Assembly (NCBI RefSeq): GCF_029868325.1
Contig: NZ_JARWNW010000174.1
Coordinates: 1 to 61,519, forward strand
DNA from: Nocardia carnea
GTDB taxonomy: Bacteria; Actinomycetota; Actinomycetes; Mycobacteriales; Mycobacteriaceae
Reading direction: 5' to 3'
DNA length: 61,519 bases
Below the pieces are notes generated by a model. That model had not been told where the DNA came from and ran no database searches. It saw only the letters and a program-made list of their open reading frames with translations. Every line of letters begins with the position of its first letter. Within the stretch, counting starts at the first letter, position 1. The position numbers and the translations under genes are program-made. This document shows, in pieces, positions 29,400-38,900 of the stretch.

Positions 29400-30562
29400 T
29401 CCAGCCCGGCGGCGCGTACTCGCTGTTCCGGAATGCCGGTCGCGAGCGTGACCGTGACCCTGCAACGTTCCCCGTCGATATCGTCGAACGTGCCGGCACC
29501 ACGCAGATGGGTGGAGTGCGCGAGCACTCCCCAGTGCAGGTGCCGGAAGCGGTCCCACTGCCGGACGAAATAGTCGCGGGTGTGGTAGCCGATTTCCTCG
29601 ATTTCCGGGTGCATTTCGGAAATCGTCGAGATGTGCGGGGCGTAGACGACGACCTGGCCGTCGTCGGCCGTGACGGGTTCGACCTTGTAGAACCCTTTGG
29701 CCGCGGTCCACATATCGTCGTACTTGGCCGGGATCAGCGACAGAACTCGCTGCACGGGAGCGTCCAGATACCTGACGTGGACCTGTGCGGATACGGCGGC
29801 GGCTGCGGCCCACGCCGATACGGGATCGCCGAACGCGGCGCTGTGCAACGCGTTGCTGCCCGACCGCACCACCAGGCACAGGGCGTGTCTCTCCCCGGGA
29901 ACGAGGGACGCGGCCTCGTGTATGAGGGCGCGCACCGGTGTGATCCCGGTGGTGCCGATGATGTCGCGGCTGGTGATCAGCGCACCGAGCCAATGCGAGA
30001 CGTCGATCACCTCGGGACCGGAAAGGCCGGGGAAGAGATACTTGTTTCCGCCGGAGAAGCCTACGACCTCATGCGGGAACACCGGGCCCACGATGATTGT
30101 CACGTCGTGTTCGACCACCACGCGATTGACTCGTACATCGACACCGGTCCGCAGAAGCCCGCCGGAGAGTTCGGCGATCCGTTCGCCGGGGATATGGCCT
30201 GCCGTGAAGAATGTTGCCGGGTCCCACCATTCGTGGTTCCGGACGGACAGACCGGGATAGCGTTCGGCCAGGGCACCGGGCGGGTAGCCCAGCCAATTCG
30301 CGAGCCGATCCTCGCTCATGGCCGCGTGGGTGCCCAGCGCGACGAGGACCGTCATCCGCCGCACCCGGCCGTACAGTTCTGCGTGCAGAACCGATATCAG
30401 CAGCGGTAGCGGACAGCTGCGGGTGGCGTCGGGAACGACCAGGCATACGCTGCGCCCGTCGAGGGCGAGGTTCGCCAGTTGCCCGGCCACGAAGCCGCGC
30501 ACCTGATCCGCGCTCAGCTCCTCGTCCGGTCCGCCGATGGTTGCGGCACAGTGTTCGGGCAC
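29273..30562 (-). CDS. LarA-family nickel-pincer racemase/epimerase, proposed D-mannonate/D-gluconate 2-epimerase
   Basis: A 429-residue member of the lactate racemase (LarA) superfamily, which racemises or epimerises 2-hydroxyacids by hydride transfer on a covalently held nickel-pincer cofactor. Key residues align with L. plantarum LarA at steady offsets: DATR (45-48, Lp D72/R75), His79 in GTHA (Lp H108), His164 in FPHEVVGFSGG (Lp H174), Lys174 in GGNKYLFPG (cofactor-binding Lp K184) and His190 (nickel ligand H200). Lp Gln295 appears as Thr286 in TAAK while Lys289 keeps Lp K298, suggesting a substrate other than lactate. Neighbours uxaC, uxuB and gntK point to D-mannonate to D-gluconate; this is inference. 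The 3' end overlaps regulator 2. Confidence 0.88.
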   Translation of the reverse strand: MPEHCAATIGGPDEELSADQVRGFVAGQLANLALDGRSVCLVVPDATRSCPLPLLISVLHAELYGRVRRMTVLVALGTHAAMSEDRLANWLGYPPGALAERYPGLSVRNHEWWDPATFFTAGHIPGERIAELSGGLLRTGVDVRVNRVVVEHDVTIIVGPVFPHEVVGFSGGNKYLFPGLSGPEVIDVSHWLGALITSRDIIGTTGITPVRALIHEAASLVPGERHALCLVVRSGSNALHSAAFGDPVSAWAAAAAVSAQVHVRYLDAPVQRVLSLIPAKYDDMWTAAKGFYKVEPVTADDGQVVVYAPHISTISEMHPEIEEIGYHTRDYFVRQWDRFRHLHWGVLAHSTHLRGAGTFDDIDGERCRVTVTLATGIPEQRVRAAGLDYSDPAGIDIDAWRADPDTLVVPDAGEVLFRLRGPAEPRTTS

Positions 30563-30627
30563 GGTGCTCTCCTCCCGGTTCGTCCTCGAACCATGGCGCC
30601 GGGCGCGGCGCTACGGCAACCGGTGAT

Positions 30628-30651
30628 GACAACTGGAGGCAACCGATTGCC
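30628..30651 (+). promoter_or_regulatory. Three-half-site operator of uxaC
   Basis: GACAA at 30628, then GGCAA-CCGA-TTGCC (30638-30651), offset 10 bp, third half-site upstream of uxaC. Another GGCAACCGG half-operator at 30615 faces the divergent larA-like gene. CATAAC at 30673 may be a -10 element, making the uxaC message nearly leaderless. Confidence 0.72.
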
Positions 30652-30683
30652 GATGAATCGGGCGACCGCCCAGCATAACGGGC

Positions 30684-32108
30684 ATGCTTTCTGCTTCCGC
30701 GGCGCACGCGGCGCCCCATCCCGACCGGCTGTTTCCGGCCGACCCGGGGGTGCGTGCCGTGGCACAGCGCCTCCACCGCGCAATACGCGACGAGCGGATC
30801 ATCTCACCGCACGGCCATGTCGACGCGCGCCTGCTGGCCGACGACGAACCCTTTCCGGATCCGGCCGGCCTGCTCATCACGCCGGATCACTACGTCACGC
30901 GATTGCTGCACGCGAACAGGATTCCGCTGGACCGGCTCGGTGTCGGCCGGGGCGAATTGTCCGAGGCGCAGGCTCGGGCGGTGTGGCGCAGCGTATGCGA
31001 GAACTGGGACGTCTTCCGGGGCACCCCGGTGCGCTACTGGTTCGATGTGGAGCTGGCGGAAATATTCGGTATCACCGAACGGCCGTCCCGGCACAACGCC
31101 GATATGTTGTACGACCGGATCGCGGAGCGGCTGCGGCAGCCCGAATACCGCCCGCGCCGGCTGTACGAGCGATTCGGGATCGATGTGCTGGCCACCACGG
31201 ACGACCCCTGTGACGAGCTGAGCGCACACGCCCGGCTCGCCGCCGACCCGGGATGGAACGGCCGGGTCGTTCCCACCTTCCGCCCGGACCGCTATCTGGA
31301 ACCAGCAACGCCGGGCTGGCGGCAGGCCGTCGACCGTCTCGCCACGGTTTCGGACGCCGACACCGGTGACTACGACGGATATCTCGCGGCACTGGAGAAA
31401 CGCCGCCGGTACTTCGTCGCACACGGAGCGACCGCGACCGACCATAGCCACGAGGACGTGCAGACCCATCCGCTCGGGGCGGCCGAGGCGCGTCGTATCT
31501 ATCGCGCTGCCCGCGCCGGTGCGGTGACCGCGGCCGAGGCCGTGGCGTTTCGCCGCCATATGGTTTTCGAGATGGCCCGCATGTCCACCGACGACGGGCT
31601 GGTGATGATGCTGCACCCCGCCGTCCGGCGCAACCATCACGGTCCCACCGCGGCCGCCTTCGGTTCCGACACCGGCCACGACCTACCGCTGCGCGTGGAA
31701 TTCGTCGACGGGCTGCGACCACTACTGGAGAATTTCGGCACCCATCCGAATCTCAACCTGGTGCTGTTCACCCTCGACGAAACCACCTATTCGCGGGAGA
31801 TCGCACCCCTGGCCGGTTTCTATCCGACAGTGTTCGCCGGCGCACCGTGGTGGTTTCTCGACGCGCCCGACGCCATCGGGCGCTTCCACCGCGCGGTGAC
31901 CGAAACCGCGGGCCATCGCAAACTCGCCGGATTCGTCGACGATACGCGGGCATTCTGCTCGATCCCGGCACGCCACGATATGGCCCGGCGCCTCGATGCG
32001 GCGGCTTTGGCGCACCTTGTCGCCGAACATCGCCTCGGTGAGGATGAGGCCGTGGTCATCGCCGGTGAGCTGGTGCGGGAGCAGCCGAGACGGGTGTTCA
32101 AACTCTAG
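30684..32108 (+). CDS. uxaC: Uronate isomerase
   Basis: Isomerises D-glucuronate to D-fructuronate (and D-galacturonate to tagaturonate). The 474 residues match the UxaC family of the amidohydrolase superfamily: ISPHGHVDARLLADD near the N terminus holds the metal-binding histidines; ENWDVFRGTPVRYWFDVEL, DVLATTDDPCDEL, MLHPAVRRNHH and the C-terminal GFVDDTRAFCSIPARHDMARR are all characteristic. Divergent from the larA-like gene across a 120-bp region with the operator. Second enzyme of the proposed glucuronate route. No cleaner start than the ATG at 30684 is visible. Confidence 0.96.
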   Translation: MLSASAAHAAPHPDRLFPADPGVRAVAQRLHRAIRDERIISPHGHVDARLLADDEPFPDPAGLLITPDHYVTRLLHANRIPLDRLGVGRGELSEAQARAVWRSVCENWDVFRGTPVRYWFDVELAEIFGITERPSRHNADMLYDRIAERLRQPEYRPRRLYERFGIDVLATTDDPCDELSAHARLAADPGWNGRVVPTFRPDRYLEPATPGWRQAVDRLATVSDADTGDYDGYLAALEKRRRYFVAHGATATDHSHEDVQTHPLGAAEARRIYRAARAGAVTAAEAVAFRRHMVFEMARMSTDDGLVMMLHPAVRRNHHGPTAAAFGSDTGHDLPLRVEFVDGLRPLLENFGTHPNLNLVLFTLDETTYSREIAPLAGFYPTVFAGAPWWFLDAPDAIGRFHRAVTETAGHRKLAGFVDDTRAFCSIPARHDMARRLDAAALAHLVAEHRLGEDEAVVIAGELVREQPRRVFKL

Positions 32109-32363
32109 CGTCGAGGCCTGCCTGGGGTGACCCTGCACCTGTACGCCTTGCGCGCGGTAACCGTCCGGCGGCGCCGGTACGCATGATCCATCCGGTCACG
32201 ATGCGCCGATCCGGGCGCGGCAGGTGTTTGCGATGTCGATGCGGCGCCGGCGCAGTTGCATCCGTCCCTCGTGGCCGATGACCGGCTTCGGAGGGCTTTC
32301 GAGAATGCAGTGCACCGTCCTGACCTGATGATGCGCGGTGTGCCGGCACGGTGCACACCGAGA

Positions 32364-32397
32364 ACCCCGCCCGGGACGAGTGTGACCCGGGCGGGGT
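32364..32397. terminator. Strong hairpin between uxaC and mspA-like gene
   Basis: ACCCCGCCCGGG (32364-32375) pairs perfectly with CCCGGGCGGGGT (32386-32397) around a 10-nt loop. It lies directly after the stop of the minus-strand porin gene and about 255 nt after uxaC; it can serve both. The rest of 32109-32363 holds nothing I recognise. Confidence 0.8.
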
Positions 32398-32408
32398 GAG
32401 TGGTGGCG

Positions 32409-33077
32409 TCAGCCGAGGCTGAAGGGCTGTCCCCAGAGCGTCACGTCCTGGGATGCCTTTTCCGTATCCACTTCCACCCGTACGAATGCGCGCGCCTGCG
32501 CGTATCCGGCGCAACCGGACAGCGCGATGGTCGAGTTCTTCCAGGAGACGCCGGCCCGGCCGCTGCGGAACGGGTTGAAGGTGTTGTGGACGCTCTCCCC
32601 GAACGGATCGGCGCGTTCCTGGTCGAGGATGAAGAACTGCTGGGCCTCACCAGGGCCCAGGCTCAAGTTGCCGCCGAGGCTTCCGCTCGGGTTGGGCCGC
32701 GAACCTTCCCAGTCGGAGCTGTATCCGGCGCCGCTGTTCATACCGCCACCACCGATATTGACTTGGCAGCCGACGACATAGCCGGGCCGGATCTTCCCCA
32801 GTGTGAGGGGTTGTCCGGTGACCACTGCCTCCGCGGTGCCCGACACCCACGCGTTGCGATGCAGCGGTGTCGATCCCAGGGACGGGTTGATGGTTGCGGA
32901 TTCACCGACCAGTCGCACGGTGACGACCGTGCCGTCACCCAGAGTTTGGCTGATCTCGCCACCGGGCAGTGGAATGAATGTGTCGGCATGGGCGGCGCCC
33001 GTGGAGAGCAGGCCGATGGCGGTGGCGGCGGTGAGGCACGCGCCGGCGGCTCGTGCGACCATCTTGGTTTTGATCAT
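32409..33077 (-). CDS. MspA-family outer-membrane porin 1
   Basis: A 222-residue secreted porin of the mycolic-acid bacteria. A cleavable signal peptide (MIKTKMVARAAGACLTAATA, cleavage near AHA-D at 31) precedes the mature beta-rich chain. Family markers are PGYVVGCQVNI in the middle, LSLGPGEAQQF, and the C-terminal LSGCAGYAQARAFVRVEV with VTLWGQPFSLG. MspA-type octamers form hydrophilic channels through the mycomembrane. It lies about 65 bp behind the second porin gene in the same direction, so the two are probably one unit and may form mixed channels, as the Nocardia NfpA/NfpB pair does. Confidence 0.93.
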   Translation of the reverse strand: MIKTKMVARAAGACLTAATAIGLLSTGAAHADTFIPLPGGEISQTLGDGTVVTVRLVGESATINPSLGSTPLHRNAWVSGTAEAVVTGQPLTLGKIRPGYVVGCQVNIGGGGMNSGAGYSSDWEGSRPNPSGSLGGNLSLGPGEAQQFFILDQERADPFGESVHNTFNPFRSGRAGVSWKNSTIALSGCAGYAQARAFVRVEVDTEKASQDVTLWGQPFSLG

Positions 33078-33141
33078 GCTTCAAGACCTTCTCGGGAGTG
33101 GATATGTTGTCGGCGAAACGAGATGACTTCGGCCGACCGCA

Positions 33142-33816
33142 TCAGCCGATGCTGAAAGGCTGCCCGTAGAGGGTGACCTTGGAATGGTATTCGCCGATGA
33201 GTTCGAGGACGGTATACGAGCGCGCCTGCGCGTAGCCGGCGCACCCTTGTATCTGGATTTCGAAATCCCGGTACCCGAGTGAGTAGGTGCCCGGCTCGGT
33301 GATGGTCTTCTTGCCGACCGATACGAACCTCACCTCGCCCGGTCCCAGCTGCAGACCGGCGGAGGCGTTGACCCCGAAACCGTTGGCGCTGAGGTTGCCC
33401 GACATACCGGCCGATATTGCGGTATCGGAGATACTGACCTGGCAACCGACGATGTATCCGGTATTGACCGCAGAAGCGCCGTGGGTCCACGAATTGTCGG
33501 TACCCGGCCGGTTACTGGCCGCCGTACCGGGGCCTGCCTTTTCGACAATCCGTGTCGCGGTGACGTCCGCGGTGATGTTCGCCGACACCCAGACCACTCG
33601 GCCTACACCGTTGGCGGCCATGGACGATGAGACGAGAGCCTGTTCGCCGGTGCGGGTGATGGTTCCGCCATTGGTCGCCTCTGCTCCGTCCGGCAGGGGG
33701 ACGAAGACATCCGCGTTCGCGGAGCCGGTCGACAGCAGGCCCACGGCGGCCGCGACAGCGCAGCCCAGCCCGGCCAGGCGGGCCGCTCCGGCGGTCACCG
33801 GATCAGTTGAATTCAT
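33142..33816 (-). CDS. MspA-family outer-membrane porin 2
   Basis: A 224-residue MspA-type porin. Start at 33816 is chosen for GAGGG eight bases upstream; the frame remains open further but without a site. The signal peptide runs to SANA-D. TGYIVGCQVSISD, LQLGPGEVRF and IQGCAGYAQARSYTVLEL with VTLYGQPFSIG define the family. It is upstream of porin 1 and has a three-half-site operator about 235 bp before its start, which places mycomembrane passage under the same control as the catabolic genes. Channel preference for anionic sugars is not inferable from sequence. Confidence 0.93.
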   Translation of the reverse strand: MNSTDPVTAGAARLAGLGCAVAAAVGLLSTGSANADVFVPLPDGAEATNGGTITRTGEQALVSSSMAANGVGRVVWVSANITADVTATRIVEKAGPGTAASNRPGTDNSWTHGASAVNTGYIVGCQVSISDTAISAGMSGNLSANGFGVNASAGLQLGPGEVRFVSVGKKTITEPGTYSLGYRDFEIQIQGCAGYAQARSYTVLELIGEYHSKVTLYGQPFSIG

Positions 33817-34049
33817 CAGATCTACCCTCATCTCGATCGAAAAACGACGCGGATATCCGAAAGCGCTCTGCCGGCGATTACGGGTTCGTCGGGATTCGCG
33901 AGTGCGATCTATGTCGACGCTCCCGCGAAAGAGCTGCCGTGAAGGCGATCGCGCCGGTCGCCTTCTCTGGATTACGAGTGATCGGCCGTCGGGACGGGAG
34001 TGGTGTCGATCACAGCGTGTGGTCATGGTTGATTACCCAGGGAACCCCT

Positions 34050-34073
34050 CGCAACCGGTTGCCTCGAGTTGTC
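34050..34073 (-). promoter_or_regulatory. Three-half-site operator of porin genes
   Basis: CGCAA-CCGG-TTGCC (34050-34063) plus TTGTC at 34069, offset 10 bp and distal to the minus-strand porin gene. TAATCA about 14 bp on the gene side could be a -10 element. Confidence 0.7.
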
Positions 34074-34168
34074 ATGGGGCTGCGATGCGGCGCCGTCGTA
34101 AGGGGTTTCGACGCGAACATCACGGCAGCAGCGCTTACTTGACCTGCAACGACGCCAGTGGCCGCAGG

Positions 34169-34189
34169 TTTGAGAATAAGAGTCTCAAA
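34169..34189. promoter_or_regulatory. AT-rich inverted repeat, possible operator
   Basis: TTTGAGA and TCTCAAA are perfect 7-bp arms separated by 7 nt in an unusually AT-rich patch (34165-34225). It resembles a TetR/MarR-type site and precedes the hydrolase remnant at 34284. No regulator of that kind is next to it. Confidence 0.35.
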
Positions 34190-34283
34190 GTAAACACATA
34201 CATTCTTTTGTGTGAGAACATGGCTTCTTCAAGTCGACTCCGTTTCGAGTCCGGGCGGCACGAAGCGGAGTCGGAATGCGGAG

Positions 34284-34412
34284 GAGACATCGGTCGATGA
34301 CATCGCGGCCGAACTTGTTGCCGATATCGAGGCAGCGGGCATGGATGATGTGGGGCTGGTAGGCCATTCGCAGGCGGGCTGCATCCTATGGGCTATGGGC
34401 CGAGCACCGCAG
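34284..34412 (+). pseudogene. Alpha/beta-hydrolase remnant
   Basis: A short in-frame stretch reads SVDDIAAELVADIEAAGMDD followed by VGLVGHSQAGCIL, the usual approach to and nucleophile elbow (GHSQAG) of an alpha/beta hydrolase. The upstream beta-strands and everything after the elbow are missing, and the frame stops soon after. A degraded gene fragment beside the porin operon. Confidence 0.5.
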
Positions 34413-34477
34413 TGATCAGAGCGTTGCCCGGTGCGAGGCGTGCAGCGCCTCAGGACCGGAAGGTGGCGATATCCCGC

Positions 34478-34501
34478 GACAACTCGGGACAACCGGTTGC
34501 C
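34478..34501 (+). promoter_or_regulatory. Three-half-site operator of GH1-GH2-uxuB operon
   Basis: GACAA at 34478, then GACAA-CCGG-TTGCC (34488-34501), offset 10 bp, third half-site upstream. It is about 270 bp before the GH1 start, so the leader is long or the promoter is further downstream. Confidence 0.7.
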
Positions 34502-34769
34502 GTGGACCGTCGCCACCGAGAATATGGCGGCATGGTTCCCGACTCCCCGCCACGCTGTGCGTTGCCTCCCGGCCCGCATCTCGTCCGGAACCGCGATCTG
34601 CGCCGCGACGAGGCCGTGGCAGCGCCCGATGCGGAAGCAGCCACGCCGAACTACAGCGCCCTGTACCCGGCCGGCGGGGTCCTGACGATCCTGGGCGGCC
34701 CGATCATTGATACCCGGGTCCGAGGCAGCCGTTGAGCGGTACCGCCGGGCAGAGAGAAATGAGAAACCC

Positions 34770-35957
34770 ATGGTGACACAGCTCCGGGCCGGATTTCTGT
34801 GGGGCGCCTCCACCGCCGCCCATCAAGTGGAGGGCGACAACGTCAACAGCGACTGGTGGGTGCGTGAACAACAACGTCCGCCGGAGCAGCGCAGCGGCTC
34901 GGCGGTCGACAGTTATCACCGCTATCCCGAGGATATGCGCCTGCTCGCGGAGGCAGGTCTCGACGCCTACCGGTTCAGTATCGAATGGGCGCGGATCGAG
35001 CCCGCCGAGGGACAGTTCTCCCTCGCCCAGCTGGCGCACTACCGGCGGATGATCGACACCGCCCTGGAGACCGGACTCCGCCCGGTGGTCACCCTGCATC
35101 ATTTCACCTGCCCGCGCTGGTTCGCCGAGCACGGCGGCTGGCTGGGAGAGCGGGCGATACCGCAGTTCGAACGGTATGTCGAGCGTGTCACGGCCATCCT
35201 GGACGGTGTCGACTGGGTGTGCACGATCAACGAGCCGAATATGCTCGCCATGATGGAATCGCTGGCCGCCGCGTACCGGTCGGGGGAGTTCAGTGCCACT
35301 GTCGAGGAGGGGAGGCCGCCGGTACTGCCCGCCCCGGACCCGCAGGTCGGCGCCCGGCTGGCCGCAGCACACCACGCGGCGCGGGCAATCCTGAAGAGCC
35401 ACACCGGAGCCGCCGTCGGGTGGACCGTGGCCGCCGGGGCGCTGACCGCCACCCCCGGTAACGAGACGATACTGCGTGAGGTCCGGGAAGTCCGCGAGGA
35501 TTTCTACTGGCGGGCCGCCCGGGAGGACGACTTCGTCGGCGTGCAAGCGTATTCGAGTCAGCAGGTGGACGAGCGCGGGGTAGTCCCGACTCCGCCGAGT
35601 CCGGACAACACCCTGACCGGTGCGGCGTATCGGCCCGATGCCCTGGGCGCCGCGGTCCGCCATGCGTGGGACGTCACCGGCGGCGTGCCGATCCTGGTCA
35701 CCGAGAACGGTATCGCCACCGCCGACGACGAGCGACGGATCGCCTACACCGCCGACGCACTACGCCACTTGTTCGCCGCCATCGATGCCGGCGTCGATAT
35801 TCGCGGATACCTGCACTGGTCGGCACTCGACAACTACGAATGGGGCCATTGGGAACCGACCTTCGGGCTCATCGCCGTCGACCGCGAGACCTTCGAACGG
35901 GTGCCGAAACCGAGTCTGGCATGGCTGGGCAACGTGGCGAAGCAGGGGGGACTGTGA
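34770..35957 (+). CDS. GH1 family beta-glycosidase
   Basis: A 395-residue retaining beta-glycosidase, shorter than the usual 440-480 for GH1. Family landmarks: FLWGASTAAHQVEG near the N terminus, the acid/base Glu155 in TINEPN, the nucleophile Glu312 in VTENG, and the C-terminal ALDNYEWGHWEPTFGL. The ATG at 34770 is the first one compatible with the family start. No signal peptide. First gene of an operon with the GH2 enzyme and uxuB; each junction overlaps by four bases. It probably removes a glucosyl, galactosyl or similar residue from the imported glycoside before or after GusA; the sugar specificity is open. Confidence 0.93.
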   Translation: MVTQLRAGFLWGASTAAHQVEGDNVNSDWWVREQQRPPEQRSGSAVDSYHRYPEDMRLLAEAGLDAYRFSIEWARIEPAEGQFSLAQLAHYRRMIDTALETGLRPVVTLHHFTCPRWFAEHGGWLGERAIPQFERYVERVTAILDGVDWVCTINEPNMLAMMESLAAAYRSGEFSATVEEGRPPVLPAPDPQVGARLAAAHHAARAILKSHTGAAVGWTVAAGALTATPGNETILREVREVREDFYWRAAREDDFVGVQAYSSQQVDERGVVPTPPSPDNTLTGAAYRPDALGAAVRHAWDVTGGVPILVTENGIATADDERRIAYTADALRHLFAAIDAGVDIRGYLHWSALDNYEWGHWEPTFGLIAVDRETFERVPKPSLAWLGNVAKQGGL

Positions 35958-38900
35958 CCGGGCTCGACCTCCGGGCGATGGCGCCCGACGATACGGGATT
36001 CCATGCCGTCGGCCGCCTGCCCATGCACGCACTCCGGCGCACCCCGGACATCGATCTCGACGGCGAATGGGAATTCCAGCTGCTGGAATCGCTGGAGCAG
36101 GTACCCGGCGACGAATGGCGAACGGTGATCGTCCCCGAACTGTGGACGATGCGGGAGAACGCCGACCGGCCGCACTACACCAACGTGCCCATGCCGTTCG
36201 ACGAGTCCCCACCGCAAATACCGGCGCGGAACCCGACCGGCGTCTACCGGCGCAGTTTCGACTTACCCGATACCGGTGACCGGCGCGTGGTGCTGCATAT
36301 CGGTGCCGCCGAAGGGCTGCTCCGCGTGTTCGTGAACGACCGGCCCATCGGCACGAGCACCGATTCGCACCTTGCCGCCGAGTTCGACATCACCGATGCC
36401 TGTATGCCCGGCCCGAATACTGTGACACTGGCGGTGTCGAAGTGGTCGGCCGTGTCCTACCTCGAAGACCAAGACCACTGGTGGCAGTCGGGAATCAGCC
36501 GCTCGGTATTCGTGTATTCCGTGCCGCCGCAGCACCTTGCGGATCTCTCGGTGCGTGCCGACTACGACCCGGAGACCGGGTACGGTGCGCTCGGCGTCGA
36601 GATCGTCACCGCGGGACTCGATCATCTCGGCGACTCGGAATGGACCGTGGAGGTGCGCGCACTGGATCGAACGGTGGCGCTACCGGTCGCACCGCGCTGC
36701 GCGGCGCCGGCACTGCCCCTTCCGGATGACGACCGCAGCGTCCGGCCGCAGTCGCGTATCCCCGCCGATTTCATGGATCTGCTCTCGATCCGGGCCGCCG
36801 GCGCGCCGGTGCCCGAACGACTCGCCCCGTATGCCTCCCGCTTCGGTCGATCCCTCCTGCCCTCCCGTCTCGCGGGAACCGCCGGCCTGGAATGGCGCGA
36901 TCTGGAGGTGCAACCCTGGTCCGCGGAGGAGCCGCGACTTTACGACCTGACGGTGCGGCTCGTGCGGCCGGACGGGACGGTCGCCGACGAAACCCGCACC
37001 CGCATCGGGTTTCGGCGAGTGCATATCGAGGGCCGGGATCTGCTGGTCAACGGTCGCCGAATTCTCGTGCAAGGCGTGAACCGTCATGACACCCACCCCG
37101 TCACCGGACGGGTCCTCTCCCGCCGGGACATGCTGGCGGAACTCGCTGTGCTGAAGCGATGCAATGTCAATGCGATCCGCACCTCGCACTACCCGAACGA
37201 CCCGGAATTTCTCGATCTCTGCGACCAGATCGGCTTCTACCTCGTCGACGAGGCCGATATCGAAGGACACGCCTTCGCAGGCACCCTGTGCGACGATCCG
37301 CGCTACCTGCCCGAGTTCATGGAGCGCGTGACGCGGATGGTGCAGCGGGACCGCAATCATCCGTCGGTGATCATGTGGTCGCTCGGCAACGAAACCGGAT
37401 ACGGCACCAACCACGACACCGCCGCGACCTGGGTGCGCCGTACCGATCCCACCCGGCCGCTGCACTACGAGGGCGCGATAGCGCACGACTGGCACGGCGG
37501 CCACGCAGCCACCGATGTCGTGTGCCCGATGTATCCCGCGTTCGATGCGTTGCGCGCCTATGCGGCGGATCCGCGCGCCGATCGACCGCTGATCCTATGC
37601 GAATACGCCTATTCCCAGGGGAATTCGACCGGGGGTCTGGCCGAGTACTGGCGGTTGTTCGAGACCCTGCCCGGACTACAGGGCGGGTTCATCTGGGGAT
37701 TCAAAGACCTGGCCTTGGCCCCTGACGGGGACGGAAAGTACTACTATGGAGGAGATTTCGGCGACGAACCGAACAGTGGGCCCGCGCTGCTGTACGGCAT
37801 CGCCTTCGCCGACAACACACCGAAGCCCGCGCTGTACGAGGCCCGCGGGCTGTTCTCGCCGATCCGGATCTCCTCCGGCGCCGCAGCGGCCCGCGCCGGG
37901 AAGATCACGGTCCGCAATCGGCAGACATTCGCCGATCTCGGCCGCTACACATTCGAAATACACATCGACACCGCCGACGGTCCGGCAGCGGCCACAGCAC
38001 TACCCCTGGAGGTTCCGGCCGGCGGGACGGTCACTGTCGAGTTGCCGTCCGCGATCCGGGCGGCCCTCGCCGCCCGGCCGCTGGCGCTGACGGTTACCGT
38101 GCGGACCCGTGACCACGCACTCTGGGCACCGGCGGGAACCGTGGTCGCGATCGAGCAGGTCCGGTTCCCGGCTCCACGTATCACGCTGCCGGCGTTGGCG
38201 ACCGGAGCGGTTCACCTGGATGCCGACGGCGGTCTGCGGCACCCGCTGCTACGTGTGCCACCCCGGCTCTGCCTGTGGCGCGCTCTCACCGATGTCGACC
38301 GATCCGTGAAAATGGATCAGCGCTTCGTCCGAACCGGGTTCTTCCGGCTGACCGCGAAATCGATCGATATCTCGCATGGTGACGATGCAGTAAGGGTGTG
38401 CACCCGCTACTTGGGTGCGTTCGGCGACGAGATATGCCACACCCGGACCATGCGCGCGGTCGGGGCGGACGACTACGTGCTCACCGAGCATGTCCGGCTG
38501 CCGGACGATACCCGGGACGGGCTGCGGGTCGGCGTGGAATTCGCACTCGCCGAAGGTCTCACCGACGCGAAATGGGTGGGATCGGGCCCGTGGGAGAACT
38601 ATCCCGACCGCCGATCCGCCGCGCTCGCCGGGTGCTGGCACAGCAGTATCGACGATATGGCCGTGCCGTACCTGCGCCCGCAGGAGAACGGGGGACGCGG
38701 TGACGTCACCGAGTTGTCGCTGAGCGGCCCGGCCGGCACGGTGACCACGACTCACCAGCCACTGCAGGTCAGCGTCGGGCGGTATCGGGTCGCGGAGCTC
38801 GAGGCGGCGGCGCATTGGTGGGAGCTGCCGCCCTCGGAGGCCACCATTGTCCACCTGGATATCGCGCATCGCGGACTCGGCGAAATCCTGGGACCCGATA

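Noticed and set aside
35666..35953. In-frame extension upstream of the GH2 gene
   Set aside because: It lies entirely inside the GH1 gene in another frame; the GTG at 35954 overlapping the GH1 stop fits the family start.
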